DNA from: Candidatus Saccharicenans subterraneus
Lineage (GTDB): Bacteria > Acidobacteriota > Aminicenantia > Aminicenantales > Saccharicenantaceae
Length of the DNA stretch: 64,000 nt
Assembly (NCBI GenBank): GCA_003426165.1
Contig: QUAH01000004.1
Span: 173,900-237,899, forward strand
Direction of reading: 5' to 3'
Shown here: piece by piece, positions 23,975 through 33,170 of the stretch
Position numbering within the stretch: the first letter of the stretch is position 1
Layout of the letters: each line of letters opens with the position of its first letter
Translations under genes and position numbers: made by a program
Notes under the pieces: model-generated
Seen by the model: the letters and a program-made list of their open reading frames with translations, nothing else
Told to the model about the DNA's origin: nothing
Databases searched by the model: none

Positions 23975-26689
23975 ATGGAAGACAAAATAATTCTGCGCGG
24001 GGTGCGGGTCCACAACCTGAAAAACATCGACCTCGAGCTGCCCGTGGGGAAACTCATAATCATCACCGGGGTCAGCGGCTCCGGTAAGTCTTCGCTGGCC
24101 TTTGACACCCTGTACGCCGAGGGCCAGCGCCGTTACCTGGAATCACTGTCCTCCTACGCCCGCCAGTTCCTGGAAAGGATGGACAAGCCGGAAGCCGACC
24201 TGATCGAAGGCATTCCCCCGGCCATCGCCATCCAGCAGAAAGCCTCGGCCAAGAATCCCCGCTCCACGGTGGCCACGGTCACCGAAATCTACGACTTCCT
24301 GCGGGTGCTCTATGCCCGGATCGGAACCATCCACTGCCTGAAGTGCGGCCAGCCGGTAAGAAAAGATACCATCGACCGCATGGTGGAAACGCTGAGCACT
24401 CTCCCGGCCGGAACGCGGCTGGCCATAACCTTCGCCTGGCCCGAGGGCAAAAAGCTGGCCGAATTGAAGAAGGAGGGCTTCCTGCGGTTTTACCAGAAGG
24501 GAAAGGTCATTCCGGTCGAAGAAGCCGAAAAAAGGCGAAAACCGGAAAAGGAGCTGGAAGTCCTGGTGGACTATTTCCAGCTCGACCCGCAGGACCGGGA
24601 ACGGCTGGTCGATTCCTTAGAAACCGGGCTGAAGAAAGGAGAAGGCCGGGCCAGGGTACACTCGGAAACAGGCCAGATCTTCAGCTTCAGCGAATACCTG
24701 GAATGCAAGACCTGTAACCTGACCTACGAGGAACCTTATCCCAACCTGCTGTCCTTCAACAGCCCCCAGGGAGCCTGCCCGGCCTGCCACGGCTTCGGCG
24801 ACCTGGCCGTGCTAGATGAAGATAAGATTGTGCCGGATAAAAATAAATCAATAGAAGAGGGCGCGGTCGAACCCTGGACCAAGCCAGCTTCCCGCGGGCT
24901 TCAGCGGGAACTCATCCGGGAAGCCAGGCAGCGGGGCATACCGACCGATGTCCCCTTTCATAAATTAAAGCCCGAACAACGGAAGTTCGTCCTGGAAGGC
25001 GGTGATGGCTATTACGGGGTCAAGGGCTTCTTCGAGTGGCTGGAATCCAAGAAATACAAGGTCCAGGTCCGGGTGCTGCTGAGCCGCTACCGGAAATACG
25101 CGCCCTGCCCGGCCTGCGACCGCACCAGGCTTAACGAAAAAGCCCGGGCCATAAAAATCGCCGGAAAGTCCATCGGCGACTTCAACGCCATGACGGTCAG
25201 GGAAGCCTGCGATTTCCTGGAAAACCTGCAGCTTTCGCCGTACGAGCAGAAAATCGGCGAACGGCTGATCCAGGAAATAAAGGGGCGCCTCAGGTTCCTG
25301 CTGGAAGTGGGCCTGGATTACCTGACCCTTGACCGCATGACCTTCACCCTGAGCGGGGGCGAAGCCCAGCGGATTAACCTGGCCGCGGCCCTGAGCGCTT
25401 CCCTGGTGGGAACGCTGTTCGTGCTGGACGAGCCGTCCATAGGGCTTCATCCCCGGGATAACCGCCGGCTGGTGCGCATTCTGAGGCGCCTTCAGGATAT
25501 CGGCAACACCGTGCTGGTGGTGGAGCACGACCCGGAAATCATCCGGGAAGCGGACTTCCTGGTTGACCTGGGCCCGGGAGCCGGAGAATACGGCGGACAG
25601 GTGCTCTATGCCGGGGAGATGAAGAAATTCCTGGAAGAAGGGCAAACGCTCACGGCCAGGTACCTGCGCCAGGAAATATCCATCCAGCAGCCGGAGCGGC
25701 GCCGCCGGCCCAGGGAATTCCTGGAAATTCACGGCGCCCGCAAGCATAACTTAAAGAACCTCGACCTTAAAATCCCGTTAGGGGTTTTTGTCTGCCTGAC
25801 CGGGGTTTCCGGCTCGGGCAAGAGCACCCTTCTGGATGAAGTGATATACAAGGGATTAACCGGCCAGAGCAGCAACGGCTTCGACCGGATCAGGGGAGCC
25901 GAAAAGATAAGCAAGGTGGTCAGGGTCGACCAGTCGCCGCTGAGCACTTCGCCCCGTTCCATCCCGGCCACCTACACCAAGGCCCTGGACGGCATCAGGG
26001 AGCTCTTTGCCGAGACCAGGGAGGCCCGGGCCCAGGGCTATACCGCCGGGCATTTTTCCTTCAACACCGCCCGAGGCCAGTGCCCCGACTGCCAGGGAGC
26101 CGGCTTCCAGGAAGTAGAGATGCAGTTCCTGAGCGATGTGATCCTGACCTGCGAGACCTGCGGCGGCCGCCGCTACACTCCCGACATCCTGGAAATCAGG
26201 TACCGGGGCAAGAACATCCACGAAGTATTGCAAATGAGCGTCAACGAGGCCCTGGAGTTTTTCCGAGACCACCGGAACATCGTGCACCGCCTGCAACCCC
26301 TGGCCGAAGTGGGCCTGGGGTATCTGAGGCTGGGTCAACCGACCACCACCCTCTCGGGCGGAGAGCTGCAACGAATCAAGCTGGCCTTCCACCTGGTGCA
26401 TGAGAAGAATAAAAAGATTCTTTACCTGTTCGACGAGCCAACCATCGGCCTGCACCTGGATGATGTCAAGGTGCTCCTGGCCTGTTTCCAGAAGCTGGTG
26501 GAACAGGGGCACAGCCTGGTGGTTATTGAACACAACCTGGAATTCATCAAGTGCGCCGATTATATCATCGACCTGGGTCCGGAAGGGGGAGAGTGCGGCG
26601 GCTGCGTGGTGGCCAGGGGCACCCCGGAAGAGGTGGCCGCCACGGCGGGCTCGCTGACCGGGACTTACCTGCGAAACGTGCTCAAGTAA
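23975..26689 (+). CDS. uvrA: UvrABC excision nuclease subunit A
   Basis: UvrA is the damage-recognition ATPase of nucleotide excision repair. The 904-residue chain has two ABC modules: Walker A 'GVSGSGKSS' near residue 30 and 'GVSGSGKST' near 630, with signatures 'LSGGEAQRINLA' and 'LSGGELQRIKLA'. Zinc-binding pairs include 'CLKCG', 'CKTCN' with 'CPACHGFG', and 'CPDCQGAGF' with 'CETCGG'. The start at 23975 gives the standard 'MEDKIILRGVRVHNLKNID'; the longer open frame upstream is not conserved-looking. The gene ends back-to-back with mgsA on the other strand, with no space for a separate terminator. Confidence 0.97.
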   Translation: MEDKIILRGVRVHNLKNIDLELPVGKLIIITGVSGSGKSSLAFDTLYAEGQRRYLESLSSYARQFLERMDKPEADLIEGIPPAIAIQQKASAKNPRSTVATVTEIYDFLRVLYARIGTIHCLKCGQPVRKDTIDRMVETLSTLPAGTRLAITFAWPEGKKLAELKKEGFLRFYQKGKVIPVEEAEKRRKPEKELEVLVDYFQLDPQDRERLVDSLETGLKKGEGRARVHSETGQIFSFSEYLECKTCNLTYEEPYPNLLSFNSPQGACPACHGFGDLAVLDEDKIVPDKNKSIEEGAVEPWTKPASRGLQRELIREARQRGIPTDVPFHKLKPEQRKFVLEGGDGYYGVKGFFEWLESKKYKVQVRVLLSRYRKYAPCPACDRTRLNEKARAIKIAGKSIGDFNAMTVREACDFLENLQLSPYEQKIGERLIQEIKGRLRFLLEVGLDYLTLDRMTFTLSGGEAQRINLAAALSASLVGTLFVLDEPSIGLHPRDNRRLVRILRRLQDIGNTVLVVEHDPEIIREADFLVDLGPGAGEYGGQVLYAGEMKKFLEEGQTLTARYLRQEISIQQPERRRRPREFLEIHGARKHNLKNLDLKIPLGVFVCLTGVSGSGKSTLLDEVIYKGLTGQSSNGFDRIRGAEKISKVVRVDQSPLSTSPRSIPATYTKALDGIRELFAETREARAQGYTAGHFSFNTARGQCPDCQGAGFQEVEMQFLSDVILTCETCGGRRYTPDILEIRYRGKNIHEVLQMSVNEALEFFRDHRNIVHRLQPLAEVGLGYLRLGQPTTTLSGGELQRIKLAFHLVHEKNKKILYLFDEPTIGLHLDDVKVLLACFQKLVEQGHSLVVIEHNLEFIKCADYIIDLGPEGGECGGCVVARGTPEEVAATAGSLTGTYLRNVLK

Positions 26690-27154
26690 TTAATCCAGCT
26701 TGAGTCGCCGGGAGCGATAATCCGAGTAATCGGGGACCTGGCGGGCATATTCCTCCTTCATCAGCGGCGAGGAAATGATGAAATCAGCCGAGGCCCGGTC
26801 GCAGGCCACCGGAATGTTCCAGACCACGGCAATCCGGAGCAGGGCCTTGACGTCGGGGTCGTGGGGCTGGGCTTCCAGCGGGTCCCAGAAAAAAATCAGG
26901 AAATCGATCAACCCTTCGGCAATCCTGGCCCCGACCTGCTGGTCGCCGCCGAGCGGCCCGCTCTGGAGGACGTTAACTTCTAGGCCCAGTTCTTTCTGCA
27001 GCAGCAAGCCGGTGGTGCCGGTGGCCCAGAGCTCGTGCTTTTCCAGGAGGCCGCGGTTAAACCTGGCCCATTCCAGGAGGTCGGGTTTCTTGTTATCGTG
27101 GGCCACCAGGGCGATGCGCTTTACCTTTCCCATCTTCATTGTTAAAGGGGTCAT
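26690..27154 (-). CDS. mgsA: Methylglyoxal synthase
   Basis: MgsA converts dihydroxyacetone phosphate to methylglyoxal and phosphate, a glycolytic bypass. The 154 residues show '[10 protein letters not shown]' (phosphate-binding start), 'WATGTTG', '[17 protein letters not shown]' with the catalytic Asp, and '[20 protein letters not shown]', all diagnostic. A purine-rich AAGGAGAGG precedes the ATG. It is convergent with uvrA. Confidence 0.95.
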   Translation of the reverse strand: MTPLTMKMGKVKRIALVAHDNKKPDLLEWARFNRGLLEKHELWATGTTGLLLQKELGLEVNVLQSGPLGGDQQVGARIAEGLIDFLIFFWDPLEAQPHDPDVKALLRIAVVWNIPVACDRASADFIISSPLMKEEYARQVPDYSDYRSRRLKLD

Positions 27155-27289
27155 TTTCCTCTCCTTTTCTTATTTTCTCAGAACCCGGCGACAAAATAAA
27201 TAAGGGAAAAGTCTCGAAAGAAAATGCCAGGACGACGGGAAATTTGTTATATAATTGATAATAAATAGCTTGCTTTAAGGAGCAGGACC

Positions 27290-28021
27290 ATGCGAGAGGG
27301 TATCGGGCATCAATTCCAGCTGGAAACTAAATACCAGAGGGAACCTTACTCCCCGGGGGCCCTGGAACGCCAGAAAAAAAGAGAAAGGCTCAAGGAAAAG
27401 CTGGTGGATAGGGTCATTCCGCTTCCGGCGCCTGACCGCGAGAACGGCTGGCCGCTGTTCAGGGCCATGAACACCAGGAGAAGCGTCCGCGAATACCAGA
27501 AAAAGCCGGTTTCTCTTGAAGCGCTGTCCCAGGTACTCTGGGCCGCGGCCGGAGTGACCTTGAAGGCCGGAGATTTCTTGCTGAGGACCGCTCCCTCGGC
27601 CGGGGCCCTCTACCCAGTGGATATTTATGTCTTCGCCCGGGAGGTGGTAGGGCTGGCGCCGGGCCTGTATCATTTTGTGCCGGCCAACCAGTCGCTGCGC
27701 CAGCGATATGAAGGTGACTTCAGCGAGCTTCTGGCCGATGCCGCCCTTAACCAGGATTTCCTGGCCGAGGCCAGCTTCGTCCTGGTTTTTACCGCGGTTT
27801 TTGAAAGGACCACCTGGAAGTACGGGGCCCGCGGTTTCCGCTATATCTACCTGGATGCCGGGCACGTGGCCCAGAACGCCTCCCTGGCCGCAGTTTCGCT
27901 GGGACTCGGCTCCTGCCCCGTGGCCGCCTTCTTCGACGATGAGATTAACTCCCTGCTGGGAGTCAACCCGGCCCGGGAATCGGCCATCTACCTCCTGGCC
28001 GTGGGCTGGCCCCGCCCGTAG
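27290..28021 (+). CDS. SagB/ThcOx-type nitroreductase-family oxidoreductase
   Basis: The 243-residue protein belongs to the FMN-dependent SagB-type dehydrogenase group. 'MNTRRSVREYQKKPVSLEALSQVLWAA' (residues 60-86), 'RTAPSAGALYPVDIYVFAR' and 'DAGHVAQNASLAAVSLGLGSCPV' are typical. SagB-type enzymes oxidise azolines in thiazole/oxazole-modified peptides, but many are stand-alone genes with unknown electron acceptors. No cyclodehydratase or precursor peptide gene is seen next to it. AAGGAGC precedes the ATG. Confidence 0.82.
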   Translation: MREGIGHQFQLETKYQREPYSPGALERQKKRERLKEKLVDRVIPLPAPDRENGWPLFRAMNTRRSVREYQKKPVSLEALSQVLWAAAGVTLKAGDFLLRTAPSAGALYPVDIYVFAREVVGLAPGLYHFVPANQSLRQRYEGDFSELLADAALNQDFLAEASFVLVFTAVFERTTWKYGARGFRYIYLDAGHVAQNASLAAVSLGLGSCPVAAFFDDEINSLLGVNPARESAIYLLAVGWPRP

Positions 28022-28323
28022 CCAGGCCCTTAATATATGAATGACCATTCATATATTGAGGCAGCGACTGAGCTGATTCCCGTCAATTTATTTTCGGTGA
28101 TGGATTCCTAAAATTTTATCGGGCGAGCCAATAAGAACATCCGTCAGGTGCGGGCAGTTGCTTGAAGTGTAAGATTCCCGTTTATATTTTTCCAGAGCTG
28201 ATTTACTTAACAATTAAAAATCTACTGGCTTATAAACAGGCTCCGCTCGCTTTTTATCGGTCAAAAATTTGAGGCGCGGCTCCGCCGGGTCTATTATCCT
28301 GATTAATTTCGCCGTTCCGGGCC
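28022..28323. other. Intergenic region with a perfect palindrome
   Basis: The 302-base stretch lies between the convergent SagB-type and ABC permease genes. Apart from the 26-base palindrome at 28032-28057 no RNA gene, repeat or convincing coding frame is visible. Confidence 0.5.
28032..28057. promoter_or_regulatory. Perfect 12-bp inverted repeat, possible regulator-binding site
   Basis: AATATATGAATG (28032-28043) and CATTCATATATT (28046-28057) are exact complements with a 2-base centre. The core resembles TetR-family operators of the TGAATGA type. No regulator gene is in the neighbourhood and both flanking genes end here, so its role is unclear; a bidirectional terminator is unlikely because there is no G+C in most of the stem. 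Confidence 0.4.
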
Positions 28324-29606
28324 TTACAGCACCACCTTTTTCTTGCGCCACTTGAGCTTCATGGTCAGCACCCGGTCGGTGGCAAAAATCCTGGTCGTCC
28401 ACCACAGCATGACCGCCACGAACAGGAAGTTATAGGCGATGCCCAGCCAGAGCATGTTCATGTGCCCGAACATGATGTTCTGCATGGCAAAGAAGGGATG
28501 CGAGAAGGGAATGGCCAGGACCAAAATCTTGGCCGGAAGCGACATGGTGTTGATATCGGCAAACAGGCTGATGAAATAGGGAACCATCACGATGAAGACC
28601 AGCGGCACGGACAGGCTCTGGGCCGTCCGGTAATCTTCGGCCAGGACACCCAGGATGGTGGCCAGGGCCAGGGCGCAGAGGATGGTCAGGAAAAGCGAAA
28701 TTCCGAACAGGATGTAACCCTGGGTGTTGACGGTCAGGCCGAGCTGTTTTAGGATCGGGGCCACTCCCCCCAGTGCCCGGGAAATATCATCCATGTTGGT
28801 AAAATTGAAGGCGTTTCGGAAACCGAACATGTATATGGCCGCCGACAGCAGCCCGACCACGGCCGCGGCCAGCATCTTGGCCATGACGATGGCCCCGCGG
28901 GAAACGGGCACGGTCAGCAGTGTTTCCAGCGTTTTGTTCTGCTTTTCCATGGCAATGGCCGTGATGACCATCTGGGCCGAATACATGATGATCATCATCA
29001 GGATGACCGGCAGGATGAAGTTCTGGGCGGTCAGGGCGCCGATGACCGCGGCGCTGGAGCCCTCGGCCTGCCTATCCCTGACCACCACGAACTCCCGGTT
29101 CTTGATGGGCGCTTTAAGCAACTTCGGGTCAGCATCAGGGATTTTATTCTTCAGGTACTGGTTGGACAGGTACTCGTTGGTGGAATTGAGCAGGGCCTTG
29201 ACCACCTCGGACTTGGTCCGGCCGGAAATGGACACGCCGCGCAGGAAGGAATAGGTTTCCACCTCGGCCGGCTGGAAGCTGCTGGCCAGCTGGCCGAAGC
29301 CCTGGGGGATGACCACCAGCAGGTCCAGGTTGCTGTTCCTGATTTCATCGACGACCTTTTCCTTCTCCCCGGCCTTTTCTTCAATCAAGAAATTGGCCAT
29401 GTTCAGGGCGCCGATGATGTTTTTGGAAATTTCTGATTGATCCTGGTCCAGCACGGCAATTTTCTGCTTGGCCATGGCCTTTTTGATCTCGGTCCTGGTC
29501 ACGTTGCCGATGAAGTTAAAGATGACCAGGATGAAAACCAGGGAGATGACCAGCTGCTTGTTGATCAGTTCCTTGATTTCTTTTATCAAAAGATGGCTGA
29601 AGTTTT

Positions 29607-29610
<4 letters not shown>
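28324..29610 (-). CDS. ABC-2 type exporter permease (NatB-like)
   Basis: The 428-residue protein has one N-terminal membrane segment (about 18-36), a ~150-residue extracytoplasmic domain and five or six C-terminal membrane segments, the layout of NatB/YhaP-like permeases. 'VVRDRQAEGSSAAVIGALTAQNFILPVILMMIIMYSAQM' marks the second membrane segment. It overlaps the ATPase gene upstream by four bases, so they form one transporter. NatAB homologues export sodium or drugs; the substrate here is unknown. Confidence 0.85.
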
Positions 29611-30329
<719 letters not shown>

Positions 30330-30462
30330 CTGGACCTCCTTTCGGATTTTCTAATTTATACGAATTATATTAATAAAAGTTATGCTTTGGAAGGACCGTG
30401 ATCGGTTGAGGTTTTTCCCCAGGACAAGAACAGGATAACCAAACCGAATTTTTACTCATGAA

Positions 30463-31101
30463 TTAATGATCCGCTTTAAGTGGAGTTTCCCCTGGCAGGG
30501 AATATTCGAGTTCTTCCGCCCCGACGATTCCCCCCGAGAGAATCATCTTCATGGCTTCCTGCACGGTCCAGGGCAAAAGGCGGATATCTTTTTCACTGAC
30601 GATAACCGTAAAGCCGGTGGTCACGTTGGGAGCGGTCGGGATGAACAGCTTGACCAGGTTCTCGCCGGTTCGCCGGTCCCTGATGCGGCCGGTGACAAAG
30701 CCTATGGACCACAACCCGGGCCGGAATTGCTCGACCAGGGCCACCTGCTGAAAAACTTGCTTTTCGGGAAGGGCCAGGGCCAGCCCTAATTGCTTGCCCA
30801 GGCTGTAAACGGTCTTGATCAGCGGGATTTTCTCCATGACTTTCTCCACCAGGCCCAGCAGCCGACGTCCTGCCCAGTTGGAAGCCAGCCAGCCCAGAAG
30901 GTAGAGCAGGACCAAGATCAGGGCCAGGCCCAGGCCGGGCAGCCGGAACCCCAGGCGGCTTTCTATGAGCGAAGCAAACTTCTGGTCAACATTGACATAA
31001 AGGAACCTTATGACCAGGTAGCTCAGGTAAAGCGGGATCAGGGCCAGGAACCCCCGGAAAATCTGCCGCTTGATATTCTTGAAAAGTTTCCCTGGATTCA
31101 T
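30463..31101 (-). CDS. DUF502 family membrane protein
   Basis: The 212-residue protein has two N-terminal membrane segments (about 17-35 and 50-72) and a soluble C-terminal part. 'IPLIKTVYSLGKQLGLAL', 'FRPGLWSIGFVTG' and 'VKLFIPTAPNVTTGFTVIV' are DUF502 hallmarks. Plant relatives (LIKE COV) act in trafficking; bacterial roles are undefined. GGAGG precedes the ATG. Confidence 0.88.
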   Translation of the reverse strand: MNPGKLFKNIKRQIFRGFLALIPLYLSYLVIRFLYVNVDQKFASLIESRLGFRLPGLGLALILVLLYLLGWLASNWAGRRLLGLVEKVMEKIPLIKTVYSLGKQLGLALALPEKQVFQQVALVEQFRPGLWSIGFVTGRIRDRRTGENLVKLFIPTAPNVTTGFTVIVSEKDIRLLPWTVQEAMKMILSGGIVGAEELEYSLPGETPLKADH

Positions 31102-31299
31102 CCGAACCCTCCTTGGCCAGTCGTCTCAAGATTGCTTAAAATCTAATGAAAGATAAGCGAGACGGCCTTAATTCCATGAACGTGAATAATACTATAGGGA
31201 AATTATTATGATGGCAAATATCGGACATACGGGTACGAGACCAGTATATTACCCTGCCTTTTTAGAAAAACCCGTGGTCTGATCGCCAGAGGGGGAAGC

Positions 31300-31992
31300 T
31301 TACTTAAGGCGACTTTCCACCGCTTTCCAGTTGAGGTTCTTGAAGAAGGCCTCGATGTAATCGGCCCGCTTCAACCCGTAATCGGTGATAAAAGCGTGCT
31401 CAAATACATCCATGATGAGCAGCAACTGGCAGCCGGCAGGATGGCCAACGTCATGCTCGTTTATCCAGAAATTGAGCAGGCGACCGCTCTGCAGGTCCTG
31501 GTACAGGCCGACCCAGCCGATGCCTCTCATGGTGCCGGTGGCCCTGAACTCCTTTTCCCACAGTTCGAAGCTTCCAAAATTCTCAACGAGCTTCTGGTAG
31601 AGCTTGCTGCCAGGGGCCAGGGCTTCTTTCCCGCCCAGGTTCTCAAAATAGTATTCGTGCAGCCTCATCCCGTTCCATTCCCAGCCCAGCCTTCTTTTCA
31701 GCTCGGCAAACTCCGGCGTTCCCGCCTTGCCGTCCTTGACCATCTGGGCTATGGTCTCCAGCAGCTTGTTGGTGTTGTTGACATAGCCCTGGTACAGGGT
31801 GAAATGGTTCCTGAGCAGGGTCTCGCTGAAGCCCGGCATGCCCAGCAACCCGGAATAATCTTTGGCCTGGTAAGTCATGGTTTTGCCTCCTTCTTTTTCT
31901 TTTCCCAGAATTTTAAGCGGAGCCCGAGAAAAAACGCCCAGGGCTCCAGCCAGATAGAGAAAACTCCGTCTTTTCAGAGTGGTCCCTCCCAC
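31300..31992 (-). CDS. sod: Fe/Mn superoxide dismutase with possible Tat leader
   Basis: The enzyme dismutates superoxide. Metal ligands of the Fe/Mn family are visible: His63, His112, Asp195 and His199 ('MDVFEHAF'). From the GTG at 31992 the N-terminus is 'LKRRSFLYLAGALGVF', a twin-arginine-type leader, implying export in folded form. However, an in-frame ATG at 31878 ('MTYQAKDYS') is preceded by GGAGG seven bases upstream and would give a cytoplasmic enzyme of 192 residues. A TATAAT on the minus strand (32003-32008) would place transcription start only about four bases before the GTG. Either or both starts may be used. Confidence 0.88.
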   Translation of the reverse strand: MGGTTLKRRSFLYLAGALGVFSRAPLKILGKEKEGGKTMTYQAKDYSGLLGMPGFSETLLRNHFTLYQGYVNNTNKLLETIAQMVKDGKAGTPEFAELKRRLGWEWNGMRLHEYYFENLGGKEALAPGSKLYQKLVENFGSFELWEKEFRATGTMRGIGWVGLYQDLQSGRLLNFWINEHDVGHPAGCQLLLIMDVFEHAFITDYGLKRADYIEAFFKNLNWKAVESRLK

Positions 31993-32037
31993 TTACTTAT
32001 TTATTATACACCAAAAGTTTCAGTGGACTTCGGCGGC

Positions 32038-33084
32038 CTACTTTTTCTTGCCCTCTTCTTCCGCCTCGGGCAGCAGCCCGACCCTTCTCCTGATCTCCAG
32101 GTCGATCTGGTCGGCCAGCTCCTTGTTTTCTTTTAAAAGCTTCTTGACGTTTTCCCTTCCCTGGCCGAGCCTTTCCCCCTTGTATGAATACCAGGTGCCG
32201 GTCTTTTCCAGGATACCGTACTGGAGCCCGGAGTCAACCAGGTCGCCCTCGCGGGATATACCTTCGCCGAAAATGATATCGAACTGGGCTTCCCGGAAGG
32301 GCGGGGCCAGCTTGTTCTTGACGATTTTTACCTTGACCCGGCTGCCGACCACTTCCTCGCCTTCCTTCAGGGTGGCCAGCTTGCGGACATCGATGCGCAT
32401 GGAAGCATAAAACTTGAGGGCCCGGCCACCGGTAGTGGTTTCCGGCGAGCCAACAAACACCCCGATTTTTTCCCTGATCTGGTTGATAAAAATAAAGCAG
32501 GTCTTGGACTTGCTGACTATGGCCGTGAGCTTGCGCAGGGCCTGCGACATCAACCTGGCCTGGAGGCCCATGTGGGCATCGCCCATCTCGCCTTCCAGCT
32601 CGGCCTTGGGAACCAGGGCGGCCACCGAGTCGACCACGATGACATCAACCGCCCCGCTCCTGACCAGCACCTCGGCTATCTCCAGGGCCTGCTCGCCGTA
32701 ATCGGGCTGGGAAATCAACAGCTCGTCGACATTTATCCCCACCTTGGAAGCATACTGGGGGTCAAGGGCATGCTCGGCGTCGATGAAAGCCGCCTGCCCG
32801 CCCCGCCGCTGGGCCTCGGCAATGACATGAAGGGCCAGGGTGGTCTTGCCGGTGGCTTCCGGCCCGAAAATCTCCACCACCCGTCCCCGCGGGAACCCCC
32901 CTATACCCAGGCTCAGGTCAAAAGAAATCGAACCGGTGGGAATGACCTCGGCCTTGACCGCGGCCTCCTTCTGGCCGAGTTTCATGACCGCGCCCTTGCC
33001 GAATTGTTTTTCAATCTGGCTCAGGGCCGCATCCAGGGCCTTGCCCCGGGAAGCCTGTTTCTGTTCGGTTTCGTCCGGTTTCAT
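32038..33084 (-). CDS. recA: Recombinase RecA
   Basis: RecA forms filaments on single-stranded DNA for strand exchange and SOS signalling. The 348 residues include Walker A 'GPEATGKTT', '[12 protein letters not shown]', Walker B 'VDVIVVDSV' and the L2 region '[27 protein letters not shown]'. The ATG at 33084 is used because GGAGG lies six bases before it; a TTG seven codons earlier lacks a site. A CGAAC-N8-GTTCG element lies upstream (33115-33132). The fhs gene is 86 bases upstream on the same strand. Confidence 0.98.
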   Translation of the reverse strand: MKPDETEQKQASRGKALDAALSQIEKQFGKGAVMKLGQKEAAVKAEVIPTGSISFDLSLGIGGFPRGRVVEIFGPEATGKTTLALHVIAEAQRRGGQAAFIDAEHALDPQYASKVGINVDELLISQPDYGEQALEIAEVLVRSGAVDVIVVDSVAALVPKAELEGEMGDAHMGLQARLMSQALRKLTAIVSKSKTCFIFINQIREKIGVFVGSPETTTGGRALKFYASMRIDVRKLATLKEGEEVVGSRVKVKIVKNKLAPPFREAQFDIIFGEGISREGDLVDSGLQYGILEKTGTWYSYKGERLGQGRENVKKLLKENKELADQIDLEIRRRVGLLPEAEEEGKKK

Positions 33085-33114
33085 CCTTGCCTCCGATCTA
33101 TTCAACCGCTGGAT

Positions 33115-33132
33115 CGAACCTCCAGCCGTTCG
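33115..33132 (-). promoter_or_regulatory. Possible LexA-like operator upstream of recA
   Basis: CGAAC (33115-33119) and GTTCG (33128-33132) form an inverted repeat with an 8-base spacer, centred about 40 bases before the recA start. The half-sites are those of Gram-positive-type LexA boxes, but the usual spacer there is four bases, so this is tentative. Confidence 0.3.
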
Positions 33133-33170
33133 GTAAAATCTTTAGCCCTAAACAGCCTGCTCTTATAGGC

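Noticed and set aside
31198..31282. A 20-odd-codon frame on the plus strand between the DUF502 and SOD genes
   Set aside because: It is too short to judge, has a weak ribosome binding site and no match to a known peptide.
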